A stretch of DNA of 64,000 bases, taken from NCBI GenBank assembly GCA_964350435.1, contig CAYGJS010000004.1:39940-103939 (forward strand). The letters run 5' to 3'. This document shows positions 34,115 through 42,744 of this stretch, piece by piece. The stretch's first letter is position 1; the number at the start of each line of letters is the position of its first letter. The notes beneath the pieces are model-generated. The model was not told the origin of the DNA and did no database searches. It saw only the letters and a program-made list of their open reading frames with translations. The position numbers and the translations under genes were made by a program. This DNA is from TMED27 sp964350435 (lineage in GTDB: Bacteria > Pseudomonadota > Alphaproteobacteria > Micavibrionales > Micavibrionaceae).

Positions 34115-35632
34115 ATGTTTGAATCTTTGAGTGATAAACTCGGCGGCGTATTCGACAAGCTTCGGGGCAAAGGGGCTTTGAGCGAGAATGACGTGATGGC
34201 GGTTTCCCGCGAGATCCGCATTGCTCTGCTTGAGGCCGATGTCGCCTTGCCGGTCGTTAAAGATTTTATCACCTCGATCAAAGACAAAGCCGTTGGTGAG
34301 AAAATCATCAAGGGCGTGAACCCCGGTCAGCAAGTCATCAAAATCGTGCATGACGAGCTTGTGGCGATGCTGGGCAGTGAAACCGACGCGCTTAAATTCT
34401 CCTCGCCGCCTTCGGTTTATCTGATGGTGGGCTTGCAGGGTTCGGGTAAAACCACATCGACGGCAAAAATCGCCAAGATGCTGAGCGAGAAGCAAAACAA
34501 GAGAGTTTTGATGGCTTCTCTCGACGTTTACCGCCCGGCGGCGCAGGAGCAGCTGAAGCAGCTCGGCGAGCAAACAGGCGTTGCAACGCTGGAGATCATT
34601 GAGGGGCAAAAGCCGCTCGATATCGCCAAGCGCGCTTTGGACACCGCCCGCAAAGAAGGTTTTGACCTTGTGATGCTGGATACGGCTGGGCGCCTTGCGA
34701 TTGATGAAGAATTGATGGCCGAGGCCGCTGCGATCAAAAAGGCCACGAACCCGATTGAAACGCTTCTCGTGGCGGATGCCATGACGGGGCAGGACGCCGT
34801 TCAAACCGCAAAAGCCTTTGATGAGCGTATCGGGCTTTCCGGGATTATGCTGACCCGCGTAGACGGCGATGCGCGCGGCGGGGCGGCGATGTCCATGAAG
34901 GCCGTAACAGGAAAGCCGATCAAGCTGATCGGTGTCGGCGAGAAGTGGAGCGAGGTCGAAACTTTCCACCCTGACCGCATTGCGGGACGCATCCTCGGCA
35001 TGGGCGATGTGGTGTCTTTGGTGGAAAAGGCCATCACGACTGTAGATCAGGCCGAAGCCGAGAAAATGGCCGCCAAGTTTAAAAAAGGCCAGTTTGATTT
35101 TAATGATCTGCTCTCACAAATGCAGCAGATGAAAAAAATGGGCGGCATGGGCGCGATGATGAAAATGATGCCCGGTCTTGGAAAAATGGCAGGGCAACTT
35201 GATGCGGCAGGGCTGGATGAAAGCTTTATGAAGCGTCAGGAGGCGATTATTTATTCCATGACCAAGCAGGAGCGGGAGAAACCCGATTTGCTGAACGCGA
35301 AGCGGAAAATCAGGATTGCTGCGGGCTCCGGCACAACCGTGCAAGACATTAATAAAATCGTGAAGCAGCTCAAGCAGATGCAAACCATGATGAAGCAGAT
35401 GCGCAAAATGGGCAGCGGCAAAATGATGGGCATGATGAAAGACATGATGGGCGGTAAGGCCGACGAGCTGGAGATGCTGGCGGGGTCTATGGACCCAGAC
35501 GGCTTGGGCGCGGATATGGCCGGCCTTGGCAAAGGTCTTGGCGGCGGTTTGGGCCCCAACCCCTTTGCGGGCGGCGGCAAGGGTTTGCCTCCTGATCTGG
35601 CAGGACTGCTGGGTAAAGGGAAGAAGCGATGA
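34115..35632 (+). CDS. ffh: Signal recognition particle protein Ffh
   Basis: 505 residues from the ATG at 34115 (AGGA nearby); an ATG at 34100 lies in the repeat and is rejected. NG GTPase domain: GLQGSGKTT (near 110), DVYRPAAQEQL, DTAGRLAID and TRVDGDARGG. The C-terminal M domain is methionine-rich (MKKMGGMGAMMKMM) and binds 4.5S RNA and signal sequences; the tail is Gly/Met-rich. It leads the ffh-rpsP-rimM-trmD-rplS set, a widely conserved order, though a 192-base repeat-bearing gap separates it from rpsP. Confidence 0.97.
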   Translation: MFESLSDKLGGVFDKLRGKGALSENDVMAVSREIRIALLEADVALPVVKDFITSIKDKAVGEKIIKGVNPGQQVIKIVHDELVAMLGSETDALKFSSPPSVYLMVGLQGSGKTTSTAKIAKMLSEKQNKRVLMASLDVYRPAAQEQLKQLGEQTGVATLEIIEGQKPLDIAKRALDTARKEGFDLVMLDTAGRLAIDEELMAEAAAIKKATNPIETLLVADAMTGQDAVQTAKAFDERIGLSGIMLTRVDGDARGGAAMSMKAVTGKPIKLIGVGEKWSEVETFHPDRIAGRILGMGDVVSLVEKAITTVDQAEAEKMAAKFKKGQFDFNDLLSQMQQMKKMGGMGAMMKMMPGLGKMAGQLDAAGLDESFMKRQEAIIYSMTKQEREKPDLLNAKRKIRIAAGSGTTVQDINKIVKQLKQMQTMMKQMRKMGSGKMMGMMKDMMGGKADELEMLAGSMDPDGLGADMAGLGKGLGGGLGPNPFAGGGKGLPPDLAGLLGKGKKR

Positions 35633-35642
35633 ATTTAATTTA

Positions 35643-35713
35643 CGTCATTGCGAGCGTAGCGAAGCAATCTATTCTAGATTGCCGCATCGGGCTGCGCCCT
35701 CCTCGCAACGACG
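35643..35713. repeat. Family A palindromic repeat after ffh
   Basis: CGTCATTGCGAGCG ... GAAGCAATC on the left, GATTGCCGC ... CTCGCAACGACG on the right. Confidence 0.85.
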
Positions 35714-35749
35714 TTTGGAGAAAGCGGTATTAAACGCCGAGCGCTCTAG

Positions 35750-35780
35750 AACTTTGTGTTCTTGGGTGCTTGGTGGTTAA
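35750..35780 (-). repeat. Solitary family E (GxxExxY-type) repeat arm
   Basis: Read on the minus strand it starts TTAACCACCAAG and continues CACCCAAGAACACAAAG: the AACCAC end plus tandem CACNNAAG units seen at the right end of GxxExxY cassette 1. No partner arm was found upstream. Confidence 0.6.
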
Positions 35781-35824
35781 TTTTTTGAAATTTGTAAGAA
35801 CCATTACTATAAGGAGAAACTAAA

Positions 35825-36460
35825 ATGGCACTAGCAATGAGACTATCAAGAGGCGGCCGCAAGGGGCGTCCATTCTACCGCATCGTCGTCGCGGACAAGC
35901 GCATGCCGCGCGACGGTCGTTACATCGAGAAACTGGGGACATATAACCCGCTTTTGGAAAACGACAATGACAACCGCGTTGTTCTGGTCGAAGACCGCAT
36001 CAAATACTGGCTTGGTGAAGGTGCACAGCCATCCGAGCGCGTTGCTATCCTTTTGGGCAAAGCGGGTTTGGCGGAGATGCCAAAGCAGCCTAACCGCCCG
36101 AATAAATCAGCGCAATCTGAAAAGACAAAGCTGAAAATCGCGGATAAAGAAGAAAAACGCGCAAATGCGGCGGAAGCAGCTAAAGCGGCGGCAGAAGAAG
36201 CCAAAGCGAACGCAGCGGCAGAAGCCGAAGCGGCGAAGGCTGCTGAAGCGGAAGCGGCGGCGGCTCCTGCTGAGGAAGCGGCGGCTCCTGAAGTGGCGGC
36301 GGCTCCTGCTGAAGCGGAAGCTGCGCCTGAAGTGGCGGCGGAAACGCCTGCTGAGGAGCCTCCGGCGGCTGAAGAATCCAAAGCTGAAGAGCCTGCGGTA
36401 ACACCTGCGGAAGCCCCAGCATCAGAAGCACCGGCTGAAGAAGAAAAGCCCGCCGAGTAA
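35825..36460 (+). CDS. rpsP: 30S ribosomal protein S16 with long Ala/Glu-rich extension
   Basis: 211 residues, whereas core S16 is about 80-90. Residues 1-85 are canonical (AMRLSRGGRKGRPFYRIVVAD, RDGRYIEKLGTYNP, RIKYWLGEGAQPSE). After about residue 110 the protein becomes almost purely Ala, Glu, Pro and Lys, with repeated APAEEAAAPEV-like units. Such tails occur on S16 in several alphaproteobacteria. A strong AAGGAG precedes the start. rimM follows ten bases later. L19 at 37769 carries a similar tail. Confidence 0.96.
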   Translation: MALAMRLSRGGRKGRPFYRIVVADKRMPRDGRYIEKLGTYNPLLENDNDNRVVLVEDRIKYWLGEGAQPSERVAILLGKAGLAEMPKQPNRPNKSAQSEKTKLKIADKEEKRANAAEAAKAAAEEAKANAAAEAEAAKAAEAEAAAAPAEEAAAPEVAAAPAEAEAAPEVAAETPAEEPPAAEESKAEEPAVTPAEAPASEAPAEEEKPAE

Positions 36461-36470
36461 GGCTTTTTGT

Positions 36471-36974
36471 ATGACAGAAAAGATTAACCAGCCCCCCACT
36501 GCCCCCGATAAACGCATATGCGTTGGCCGCATTGCCGCGGCGCACGGGATCAAGGGGCTGGTTAAAATTGTTCCCTATTGCGACGACTTATCGCTGCTTG
36601 AGCAAATCCCCGAATTTAAAATCAAACTCAAGAACAAACTCGGCAAATATATTTTGGCCGAGATTGAAGGCATCAACGAGCGCAACGGCGCGGAAGCCCT
36701 TGGCGGCACCGAGCTATTGATTGATCGTGACGCCCTTCCCGACATTGAAGACGAGGACGAATTTTATGCCGAAGATCTGGTTGGTATGAAATGCGTGAAT
36801 GAGAGCGGCGAGGAAATCGGCGTTGTGAAAGCGGTTGAAAACTATGGCGCGGGTGATCTGCTGGATATCCAGCCAAAATCAGGCGCGAGCTTCCTGTTGC
36901 CGTTCAACGATGACTTCGTGCCGGAAGTCGGGGAAACCATCACCCTTCGCAACTATGATCTGTTTTTAATATGA
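36471..36974 (+). CDS. rimM: Ribosome maturation factor RimM
   Basis: 167 residues. The N-terminal barrel has CVGRIAAAHGIKGLVKI, with the conserved GxxGxxG-like turn, and the C-terminal PRC-barrel has EDLVGMKCVNESGEEIGVV and YGAGDLLDI. Binds S19 and assists 30S head maturation. Shares ATGA with trmD, a four-base overlap indicating translational coupling. Confidence 0.95.
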   Translation: MTEKINQPPTAPDKRICVGRIAAAHGIKGLVKIVPYCDDLSLLEQIPEFKIKLKNKLGKYILAEIEGINERNGAEALGGTELLIDRDALPDIEDEDEFYAEDLVGMKCVNESGEEIGVVKAVENYGAGDLLDIQPKSGASFLLPFNDDFVPEVGETITLRNYDLFLI

Positions 36975-37669
36975 GCCTCACATTCAAAATCCTGACCCTG
37001 TTTCCTGAAATGTTTCCGGGATCTTTAGGGCAATCCTTAAGCGGTCGGGCACTTGAAAATCAGATATGGAGCTTTGATACCACGAATATTAGAGATTTCG
37101 CAAACAATACGCATAAAAGCGTTGATGACACGCCCTATGGCGGCGGCGCGGGGATGGTGATGCGGGCGGATATTATTGAGGCTGCGCTTCTCAGTATCGA
37201 AAATCCGGGGCGAAAAATCTATATGTCGCCGCGCGGAAGGCCCCTCACGCAAGCACTGGTTAAAGAATTTGCGGCCGCCCCTGCCCTGACTATTTTGTGT
37301 GGTCGCTACGAGGGCGTCGATCAGCGGGTATTGGACGCCCATGATTTCGAGGAAATTTCTATTGGTGATTACGTGCTGAGCGGCGGTGAGCCTGCGGCTA
37401 TGATCCTTATGGATGCCTGCATTCGCCTGCTGCCCGGCGTGATGGGCAATGACGACACGCCGCTGGAGGAGAGTTTTTCGAACGGCCTGCTGGAGTATCC
37501 GCATTACACCCGCCCCGCGACGTGGGAAGATGCCCAAGGCATTGCGCACGATGTGCCAGACGTGCTGCAATCGGGCAATCATGCCAAGATCAGGGAGTGG
37601 CGGGAGAAGCAATCGCTGGAACTCACACAAAAAAGGCGTCCAGATTTACTGGCTGATTTGCTCAAATAA
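36971..37669 (+). CDS. trmD: tRNA (guanine-N1)-methyltransferase TrmD
   Basis: 232 residues. SPOUT methyltransferase making m1G37 and guarding against +1 frameshifts. The knot region shows ILCGRYEGVDQRVLD near residue 112 and EISIGDYVLSGGEPAAM near 130; YTRPATWEDAQG is near residue 178. Standard neighbours rimM and rplS confirm the call. The C-terminal NHAKIREWREKQS helix is typical. Confidence 0.97.
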   Translation: MSLTFKILTLFPEMFPGSLGQSLSGRALENQIWSFDTTNIRDFANNTHKSVDDTPYGGGAGMVMRADIIEAALLSIENPGRKIYMSPRGRPLTQALVKEFAAAPALTILCGRYEGVDQRVLDAHDFEEISIGDYVLSGGEPAAMILMDACIRLLPGVMGNDDTPLEESFSNGLLEYPHYTRPATWEDAQGIAHDVPDVLQSGNHAKIREWREKQSLELTQKRRPDLLADLLK

Positions 37670-37672
37670 AGC

Positions 37673-37701
37673 TTGCAAAAGCGGTTTTCCAGCGTTATAA
37701 A
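37673..37701 (+). promoter_or_regulatory. Promoter for rplS
   Basis: TTGCAA at 37673-37678, a 17-base spacer and TATAAA at 37696-37701, starting four bases after trmD ends. It would let rplS be transcribed apart from rpsP-rimM-trmD. Confidence 0.65.
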
Positions 37702-37768
37702 CCCCACAAAAGATACTTAGACCGCCTTGCGAACGCTTGATTTCGGGTCTTAATAAAGGACAAAAACG

Positions 37769-38380
37769 ATGAATACACTACAGAAATTTGAAGCCAAGAC
37801 TCTGGCTAAACTTCAAGAGTCCAAAGAAATTCCAGCATTCGGCCCCGGCGACACGGTAAAAGTGAACGTGCGCGTTAAAGAAGGTACGCGTGAGCGTATT
37901 CAGGCCTATGAAGGCGTATGTATTGCCCGTAGCGGCGCAGGCGTGAATGAGCGTTTCTGCGTGCGTAAGATTTCATATGGTGAAGGCGTTGAGAGGGTAT
38001 TCCCACTCTGGAGTTCACGGATCGAGAGCATTGAATTGGTGCGCAAAGGTGCCGTCCGCCGCGCGAAGCTTTACTATCTTCGCGACCGCCGCGGTAAGTC
38101 TGCCCGCATTGTTGAGCGTACAACCGGCCATGGGATTGAAAACGAGGTGGATGAAGCGACTGTAGGTTTGACCAAAACACAGATCAGAGCGCAGAAAAAG
38201 GCAGAAAAAGATGCCAAGCGCGCCGAAGTGAATAAAGCCAATCAGGATGCCAAAGCGGCGAAACAGGCCGCCAAGGATGCAGAGAAAAAAGCGGCTGCTG
38301 ATGCTGCTGCTGCCGAAGCGAAAGCCGCCGCAGATGCCGCTACCGCAGCAGAAGCCCCTGCTGAGGGTTCCGCAGAGTAA
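37769..38380 (+). CDS. rplS: 50S ribosomal protein L19 with Ala/Lys-rich extension
   Basis: 203 residues against about 115-130 for most L19. The core (residues 14-125) has FGPGDTVKVNVRVKEGTRERIQ, FCVRKISYGEGVERVFPL and KLYYLRDRRGKSARI. From about residue 130 a tail of Lys, Ala, Glu and Asp (for example DAKAAKQAAKDAEKKA) is predicted to be helical and solvent-exposed. L19 sits at the subunit interface, so the tail could reach outward. Own promoter at 37673. Confidence 0.96.
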   Translation: MNTLQKFEAKTLAKLQESKEIPAFGPGDTVKVNVRVKEGTRERIQAYEGVCIARSGAGVNERFCVRKISYGEGVERVFPLWSSRIESIELVRKGAVRRAKLYYLRDRRGKSARIVERTTGHGIENEVDEATVGLTKTQIRAQKKAEKDAKRAEVNKANQDAKAAKQAAKDAEKKAAADAAAAEAKAAADAATAAEAPAEGSAE

Positions 38381-38387
38381 AGCCTTT

Positions 38388-38473
38388 CGTCATTGCGAGG
38401 AGCTATAGCGACGAAGCAATCCAGCACCCGCAGTTGGTATCATCAGGATTGCTTCGCTGACGCTCGCAATGAC
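38388..38473. repeat. Family A palindromic repeat overlapping the leuC start
   Basis: CGTCATTGCGAGG ... GAAGCAATCC on the left, GGATTGCTTCGC ... GCTCGCAATGACA on the right. The final AATGACA supplies the leuC ATG at 38469. Confidence 0.9.
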
Positions 38474-39884
38474 AAACGCAACTAAACCCCGAACACTCTT
38501 CGAAAAAATCTGGGATGATCACGTCGTTCACATGGGCGATGAGGGTACGTGCCTGATCTATATCGACCGTCACCTTGTGCATGAAGTGACTTCACCGCAA
38601 GCCTTTGAGGGGCTAAGGATGGCAGGGCGCGCAGTGCGCAAGCCCGAAAATACTCTGGCGGTGATGGATCATAATGTCCCGACAACGGATCGCTCCCTGC
38701 CGATTGAACAAGAAGACAGCCGCATCCAGATTGATACGCTTCGTAAGAACTGCGAGGAATTCGGCGTAAAACTGTTTGATTTGACCGATAAACGTCAGGG
38801 GATTGTGCATATTATCGGCCCCGAACAAGGCTTCACCCTGCCCGGCATGACGATTGTGTGCGGCGATAGCCATACCTCCACCCACGGCGCGTTCGGGGCG
38901 CTGGCGTTCGGGATTGGTACGTCCGAAGTTGAACATGTTTTGGCGACCCAGACCCTGATCCAAAAACCTGCAAAAACCATGCGGATTTCTGTAAACGGTG
39001 AATTGGCGGCGGGCGTGACAGCCAAGGATATGGTGCTGCATATTATCGGCACAATCGGCACGGCGGGCGGCACGGGCTATGTGCTGGAATATGCGGGCGA
39101 AGCTGTTCGCGCGCTGTCTATGGAAGGGCGGATGACAATTTGCAATATGTCGATTGAGGCGGGCGCGCGCGCAGGCCTTGTCGCCCCTGATGAAACAACG
39201 TTCCAATATATCAAAGGCCGCCCTATGGCGCCGAAAGGCGCAGAATTTGACAAGGCCGTGGCGTATTGGAGAACCCTGCCGTCTGACGAAGGCGCGGCTT
39301 ACGATAAAGAGATCGTAATTAACGCCGCCGATATTCCGCCGACCATCACATGGGGCACGACCCCGGAAGATGTGGTGAGCATTGACGGCGTTGTCCCCTC
39401 CCCGTCTGATTTCGCCGATGAAAACAAGCGCGCGAGCGTTGAGCGGATGCTGGATTATATGGGCCTCAAGGCCGGCACGAAGATGACGGATATCGTGATT
39501 GATAAAGTCTTTATCGGCTCCTGCACCAATGCGCGGATTGAAGATTTGCGCGAAGTCGCCAAAGTCGCCAAGGGTAAGAAAGTCGCGGCGAATATCATCG
39601 AGGCTATGATTGTTCCGGGGTCCGGCCTTGTAAAAGCGATGGCGGAAGAAGAAGGGATTGCCGAGATCCTGATCGAGGCGGGGTTTGATTGGCGTGAGCC
39701 GGGATGCTCCATGTGTCTGGGGATGAACCCCGACCAGCTCTCGCCCGGGGAGCGCTGCGCCTCCACATCGAACCGCAATTTCGAAGGCCGTCAGGGGCGC
39801 GGCGGGCGTACACATCTTGTGTCTCCCGCGATGGCGGCGGCGGCGGCGATTACGGGCAAATTAACGGATATTCGTGATCTTTAA
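38469..39884 (+). CDS. leuC: 3-isopropylmalate dehydratase large subunit
   Basis: 471 residues. With LeuD it isomerises 2- to 3-isopropylmalate in leucine synthesis. The [4Fe-4S] cysteines are in GSCTNAR (near 347) and GCSMCLGMNPDQL (near 413); GDSHTSTHGAFGALAFGIG is near 135. The ATG lies in the tail of a family A repeat and has no Shine-Dalgarno in the preceding 20 bases, yet the protein starts where LeuC proteins normally start (TKPRTLFEKIWDDHVV). Stop overlaps the gene at 39881 by four bases. Confidence 0.96.
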   Translation: MTNATKPRTLFEKIWDDHVVHMGDEGTCLIYIDRHLVHEVTSPQAFEGLRMAGRAVRKPENTLAVMDHNVPTTDRSLPIEQEDSRIQIDTLRKNCEEFGVKLFDLTDKRQGIVHIIGPEQGFTLPGMTIVCGDSHTSTHGAFGALAFGIGTSEVEHVLATQTLIQKPAKTMRISVNGELAAGVTAKDMVLHIIGTIGTAGGTGYVLEYAGEAVRALSMEGRMTICNMSIEAGARAGLVAPDETTFQYIKGRPMAPKGAEFDKAVAYWRTLPSDEGAAYDKEIVINAADIPPTITWGTTPEDVVSIDGVVPSPSDFADENKRASVERMLDYMGLKAGTKMTDIVIDKVFIGSCTNARIEDLREVAKVAKGKKVAANIIEAMIVPGSGLVKAMAEEEGIAEILIEAGFDWREPGCSMCLGMNPDQLSPGERCASTSNRNFEGRQGRGGRTHLVSPAMAAAAAITGKLTDIRDL

Positions 39885-40174
39885 AACTCGACGCGGAACT
39901 GGACGCCTGCGGCAGGGGTAATGTTGTTTAAGCTCTCGGCGAGGCTGGGGTCATCAAAATCATTGGCAACCTGCTTTTTAACAAACAGCTCCAAGACACC
40001 CTCTTCGGCTTCTCCGGCCAGAGGCTTGGAGAGTATTTTTTTGTCCATATCCAGATAAACTTCGTGCTCGCTGGCCCATTGGTCAGCGATGCTTTGGGCG
40101 TCGGCGGGCGTCCACGCGGATAACCCTAAAACCACACAGACACTCAGAACGGATAATATTTTGAAATTTTTCAT
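39881..40174 (-). CDS. Small secreted protein of unknown function
   Basis: 97 residues. A clean signal peptide (ILSVLSVCVVLGLSAWTPADA/QS) is followed by a 70-residue mature domain rich in Asp, Glu and Leu, ending GVQFRVEF. I recognise no domain. It lies convergent to leuC with overlapping stops. Its upstream gap of 74 bases is shared with the HD gene, so both may be driven from there. Confidence 0.7.
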   Translation of the reverse strand: MKNFKILSVLSVCVVLGLSAWTPADAQSIADQWASEHEVYLDMDKKILSKPLAGEAEEGVLELFVKKQVANDFDDPSLAESLNNITPAAGVQFRVEF

Positions 40175-40248
40175 TTTGTATCCCTGTTTAGTGCTTTATA
40201 ACCTTTAAAAATTATAGCAGAACCATCTTAACACTGAATAAATCGATT

Positions 40249-40938
40249 ATGCAAAAAGACTGGCCGGATGATTTTGATTTTGCAACAGATGATCTGTGCC
40301 AGAGCCTGTTCAAACCCTTCATCAAGGAGGAGCTCAGGCAGCTTGAGGCTTATGACCGTCAGCGGCCTGAGGGAATAACGTACATCTTTCATGAACATAC
40401 GGACAGGGTGGCGGAAAACACTGTACGTGCGTGCATGGCTCTGGGGCTGGGCGAGCGGGTGGCGAATAATATGCGCTGGGCGGTTATACCGCATGATATC
40501 GGCAAGCGGCTTTTGCCTGTGGAGCTCTGGGACAGCGAAGAAAAACCGAGCGATACCATGAAGAAAATTCGCCGTACGCATACGCTGCTCGGCGCGCAGA
40601 TCGTGCAGGAAACCTTTGCCGGTGTCGAACATCCGTTCAAGGATTTGATGATGGATATTATGATGCATCACCACGAGCATATGGACGGCACAGGCACGCA
40701 TGGGCTTCGCGCGGAAAGCCTATCCCTGCCCGTCCGTTTGGCCGCAATTGTCGAGGCATATGACGGATACCGCATCTGGCGGCCGCATTTCGGGACCCGT
40801 GATATTTCTCCTGCGGGGGTGTTGGCGCGGATGCGCGAGGAAAAAGGCTCCAGCATTTATGACATGGAATTGTTCGAAGTATTTGCGGAATTGAAAATGG
40901 ATGATTATAAACATGGTCGGACATTACAAAAGAGTTAA
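40249..40938 (+). CDS. HD-domain phosphohydrolase (HD-GYP-like)
   Basis: 229 residues. HEHTDRVAENT near residue 45 and the HD pair in VIPHDIGKRLLP near residue 82 give the metal-binding core. H in RRTHTLLGAQIV and MHHHEHMDGTGTHGL near residue 145 parallel the HHExxDGxGYP signature of HD-GYP domains, though GYP itself reads GTH. PVRLAAIVEAYDGYRIWRP is typical of HD-GYP C-termini. It may hydrolyse a cyclic dinucleotide or another phosphoester; the substrate is unknown. leuD begins four bases later, so it seems to ride in the leu transcript. Confidence 0.82.
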   Translation: MQKDWPDDFDFATDDLCQSLFKPFIKEELRQLEAYDRQRPEGITYIFHEHTDRVAENTVRACMALGLGERVANNMRWAVIPHDIGKRLLPVELWDSEEKPSDTMKKIRRTHTLLGAQIVQETFAGVEHPFKDLMMDIMMHHHEHMDGTGTHGLRAESLSLPVRLAAIVEAYDGYRIWRPHFGTRDISPAGVLARMREEKGSSIYDMELFEVFAELKMDDYKHGRTLQKS

Positions 40939-40941
40939 ACC

Positions 40942-41547
40942 ATGAAACCTTTTACAACCCTGAAAGCGATCGCTGCGCCGCTGGATATGATCAATGTCGA
41001 TACGGATATCATCATTCCGAAGCAGTTTTTGAAGACTGTGAAGCGCACAGGGCTGGGCGTGAGCGCGTTTTATAATATCCGCTATGATGATCAAGGCGAT
41101 CTTCTGCCTGATTTCGTGCTAAACCGCCCTGAGTATAAGAGCGCGGAGATATTGATTACAGGCGAGAATTTCGGTTGTGGGTCAAGCCGCGAACATGCGC
41201 CATGGGCGATTTTGGATATGGGTTTTCGCTGCGTGATCGCGCCATCCTTTGCAGATATCTTCTTTAATAACAGCTTTAAGAACGGCATTCTTCCCATTGA
41301 ACTTCCTCAGGAACACGTCGATCAGCTTATGGCTTCGGCAAAGGAAGACCCCGAGGGCGCCATAGAGATTGATCTGGAAAAACAGACCATCACACGCGGG
41401 AATAAATTCACGTTTAATTTCGAGATTGACCCGTTCCGCAAACATTGCCTGATGAACGGGCTGGATGATATCGGCCTGACGATGGAAAAGAATGTGCATA
41501 TCGAGAATTTTGAAGCCAAACGCAAAACCGAGCAGCCATGGGTATAG
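40942..41547 (+). CDS. leuD: 3-isopropylmalate dehydratase small subunit
   Basis: 201 residues. NVDTDIIIPKQFLKTVKRTGLG at the start and GENFGCGSSREHAPWAI near residue 73 are the substrate-binding hallmarks of LeuD. Partner of LeuC, encoded two genes upstream, with the small secreted gene and the HD gene intervening. Followed by a family B repeat and leuB. Confidence 0.96.
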   Translation: MKPFTTLKAIAAPLDMINVDTDIIIPKQFLKTVKRTGLGVSAFYNIRYDDQGDLLPDFVLNRPEYKSAEILITGENFGCGSSREHAPWAILDMGFRCVIAPSFADIFFNNSFKNGILPIELPQEHVDQLMASAKEDPEGAIEIDLEKQTITRGNKFTFNFEIDPFRKHCLMNGLDDIGLTMEKNVHIENFEAKRKTEQPWV

Positions 41548-41557
41548 TCAAGCAGCC

Positions 41558-41637
41558 CGTCATCCTGAAGACCTTTAGGTCTGAAGGATCTAGCTGAAAC
41601 AAAACAGATCCTTCAGTGCAAGCACTTCAGGATGACA
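41558..41637. repeat. Family B palindromic repeat between leuD and leuB
   Basis: CGTCATCCTGAAG ... CTGAAGGATC on the left, AGATCCTTCAG ... CTTCAGGATGAC on the right. Its end creates a false in-frame ATG at 41632 ahead of leuB. Confidence 0.88.
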
Positions 41638-41652
41638 AAAGGAATTATATAT

Positions 41653-42744
41653 ATGACACAGAATATTCTTATTCTTCCCGGTGACGGGATTGGCCCAGAA
41701 ATCGTTGCGGAAGCGGTGAAAGTCATTTCATGGCTGCAGGGGCATGCAGGGCTCGATGTGACCCTGACACATGATATGATCGGCGGGCAGGCTTATGATG
41801 AATACGGCGTACCGTTTGCAGACGAAACACTGGCGAAATGCCGCGCGGCGGATGCCATTCTGATGGGCAGTGTCGGCGGGCCTAAATGGGACGGGGTGGA
41901 TTACGATAAGCGCCCTGAGGCGGGCTTGCTCCGCGCGCGCAAGGAGCTTGATCTGTTTGCAAATTTGCGCCCTGCCCTCGTGTTTGATGCGCTGGTTGAT
42001 GCTTCGTCATTGAAGCCCGAAATCGTCAAGGGGTTGGACATCCTGATCGTGCGCGAACTTACGGGCGGGGTGTATTTCGGGGAGCCGCGCGGCATTGAAA
42101 CACTGGCAGACGGTCAGCGTCGGGGCTTCAACACCCAAACTTACACAACATCGGAAATTCACCGCATCGGCCGCGTGGCTTTTGAGCTGGCGCGCAAGCG
42201 TTCAAACCGCGTGACGTCATGCGAAAAAGCCAATGTCATGGAAAGCGGCAAATTATGGCGCGAGGAAATCACGGCCTTGCACGCGGAATATGCGGATGTG
42301 AGCCTGGAACATATGTACGCCGATAACTGCGCGATGCAGCTTTGCCGCAATCCGCGCCAGTTTGATGTGATTGTGACGGATAATCTGTTCGGGGACATCC
42401 TTTCGGATGAGGCGGCGATGCTGACGGGTTCGCTCGGGATGCTGCCCTCTGCGTCTTTGGGCGCGGAAGGCACAGCGGGGCTGTATGAGCCTGTGCACGG
42501 CTCCGCGCCCGATATTGCGGGGCAAGGGATTGCCAACCCGCTGGCCACGATTTTATCGCTCTCGATGCTGCTGCGGTATTCGCTCGATAAAAGCGCGATG
42601 GCGGATGCGATTGATGCAGCGGTTCAGGACGTTCTAGCGGGCGGCAAACGCACCGCCGATATCATGGCGGAGGGATGCACAAAAATCTCGACATCCGAGA
42701 TGGGCGACGCGGTGATTGCATCATTACGAGCGCACGCGAAGTAA
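41653..42744 (+). CDS. leuB: 3-isopropylmalate dehydrogenase
   Basis: 363 residues from the ATG at 41653 (AAAGGA nine bases upstream); the earlier ATG is in a repeat. NAD-dependent oxidative decarboxylation of 3-isopropylmalate. ILPGDGIGPEIV, GSVGGPKWD, VRELTGGVYFGEPRG and the metal/NAD region DNLFGDILSDEAAML and EPVHGSAPDIAGQG are present. The last residues (ASLRAHAK and the stop) are formed by the left arm of a family A repeat. Confidence 0.97.
   Translation: MTQNILILPGDGIGPEIVAEAVKVISWLQGHAGLDVTLTHDMIGGQAYDEYGVPFADETLAKCRAADAILMGSVGGPKWDGVDYDKRPEAGLLRARKELDLFANLRPALVFDALVDASSLKPEIVKGLDILIVRELTGGVYFGEPRGIETLADGQRRGFNTQTYTTSEIHRIGRVAFELARKRSNRVTSCEKANVMESGKLWREEITALHAEYADVSLEHMYADNCAMQLCRNPRQFDVIVTDNLFGDILSDEAAMLTGSLGMLPSASLGAEGTAGLYEPVHGSAPDIAGQGIANPLATILSLSMLLRYSLDKSAMADAIDAAVQDVLAGGKRTADIMAEGCTKISTSEMGDAVIASLRAHAK

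Noticed and set aside
34004..34969. 321-residue minus-strand open frame
   Set aside because: Shadow of ffh and of a family B repeat; no family features.
35785..35813. TTGAAA and TATAAG with 17-base spacing ahead of rpsP
   Set aside because: The -10 box overlaps the AAGGAG ribosome site, so transcripts from it would start beyond the Shine-Dalgarno. Probably chance.
38613..39815. 400-residue minus-strand open frame
   Set aside because: Shadow of leuC: antisense to conserved iron-sulfur motifs, rich in Arg, His and Ala without a family pattern.
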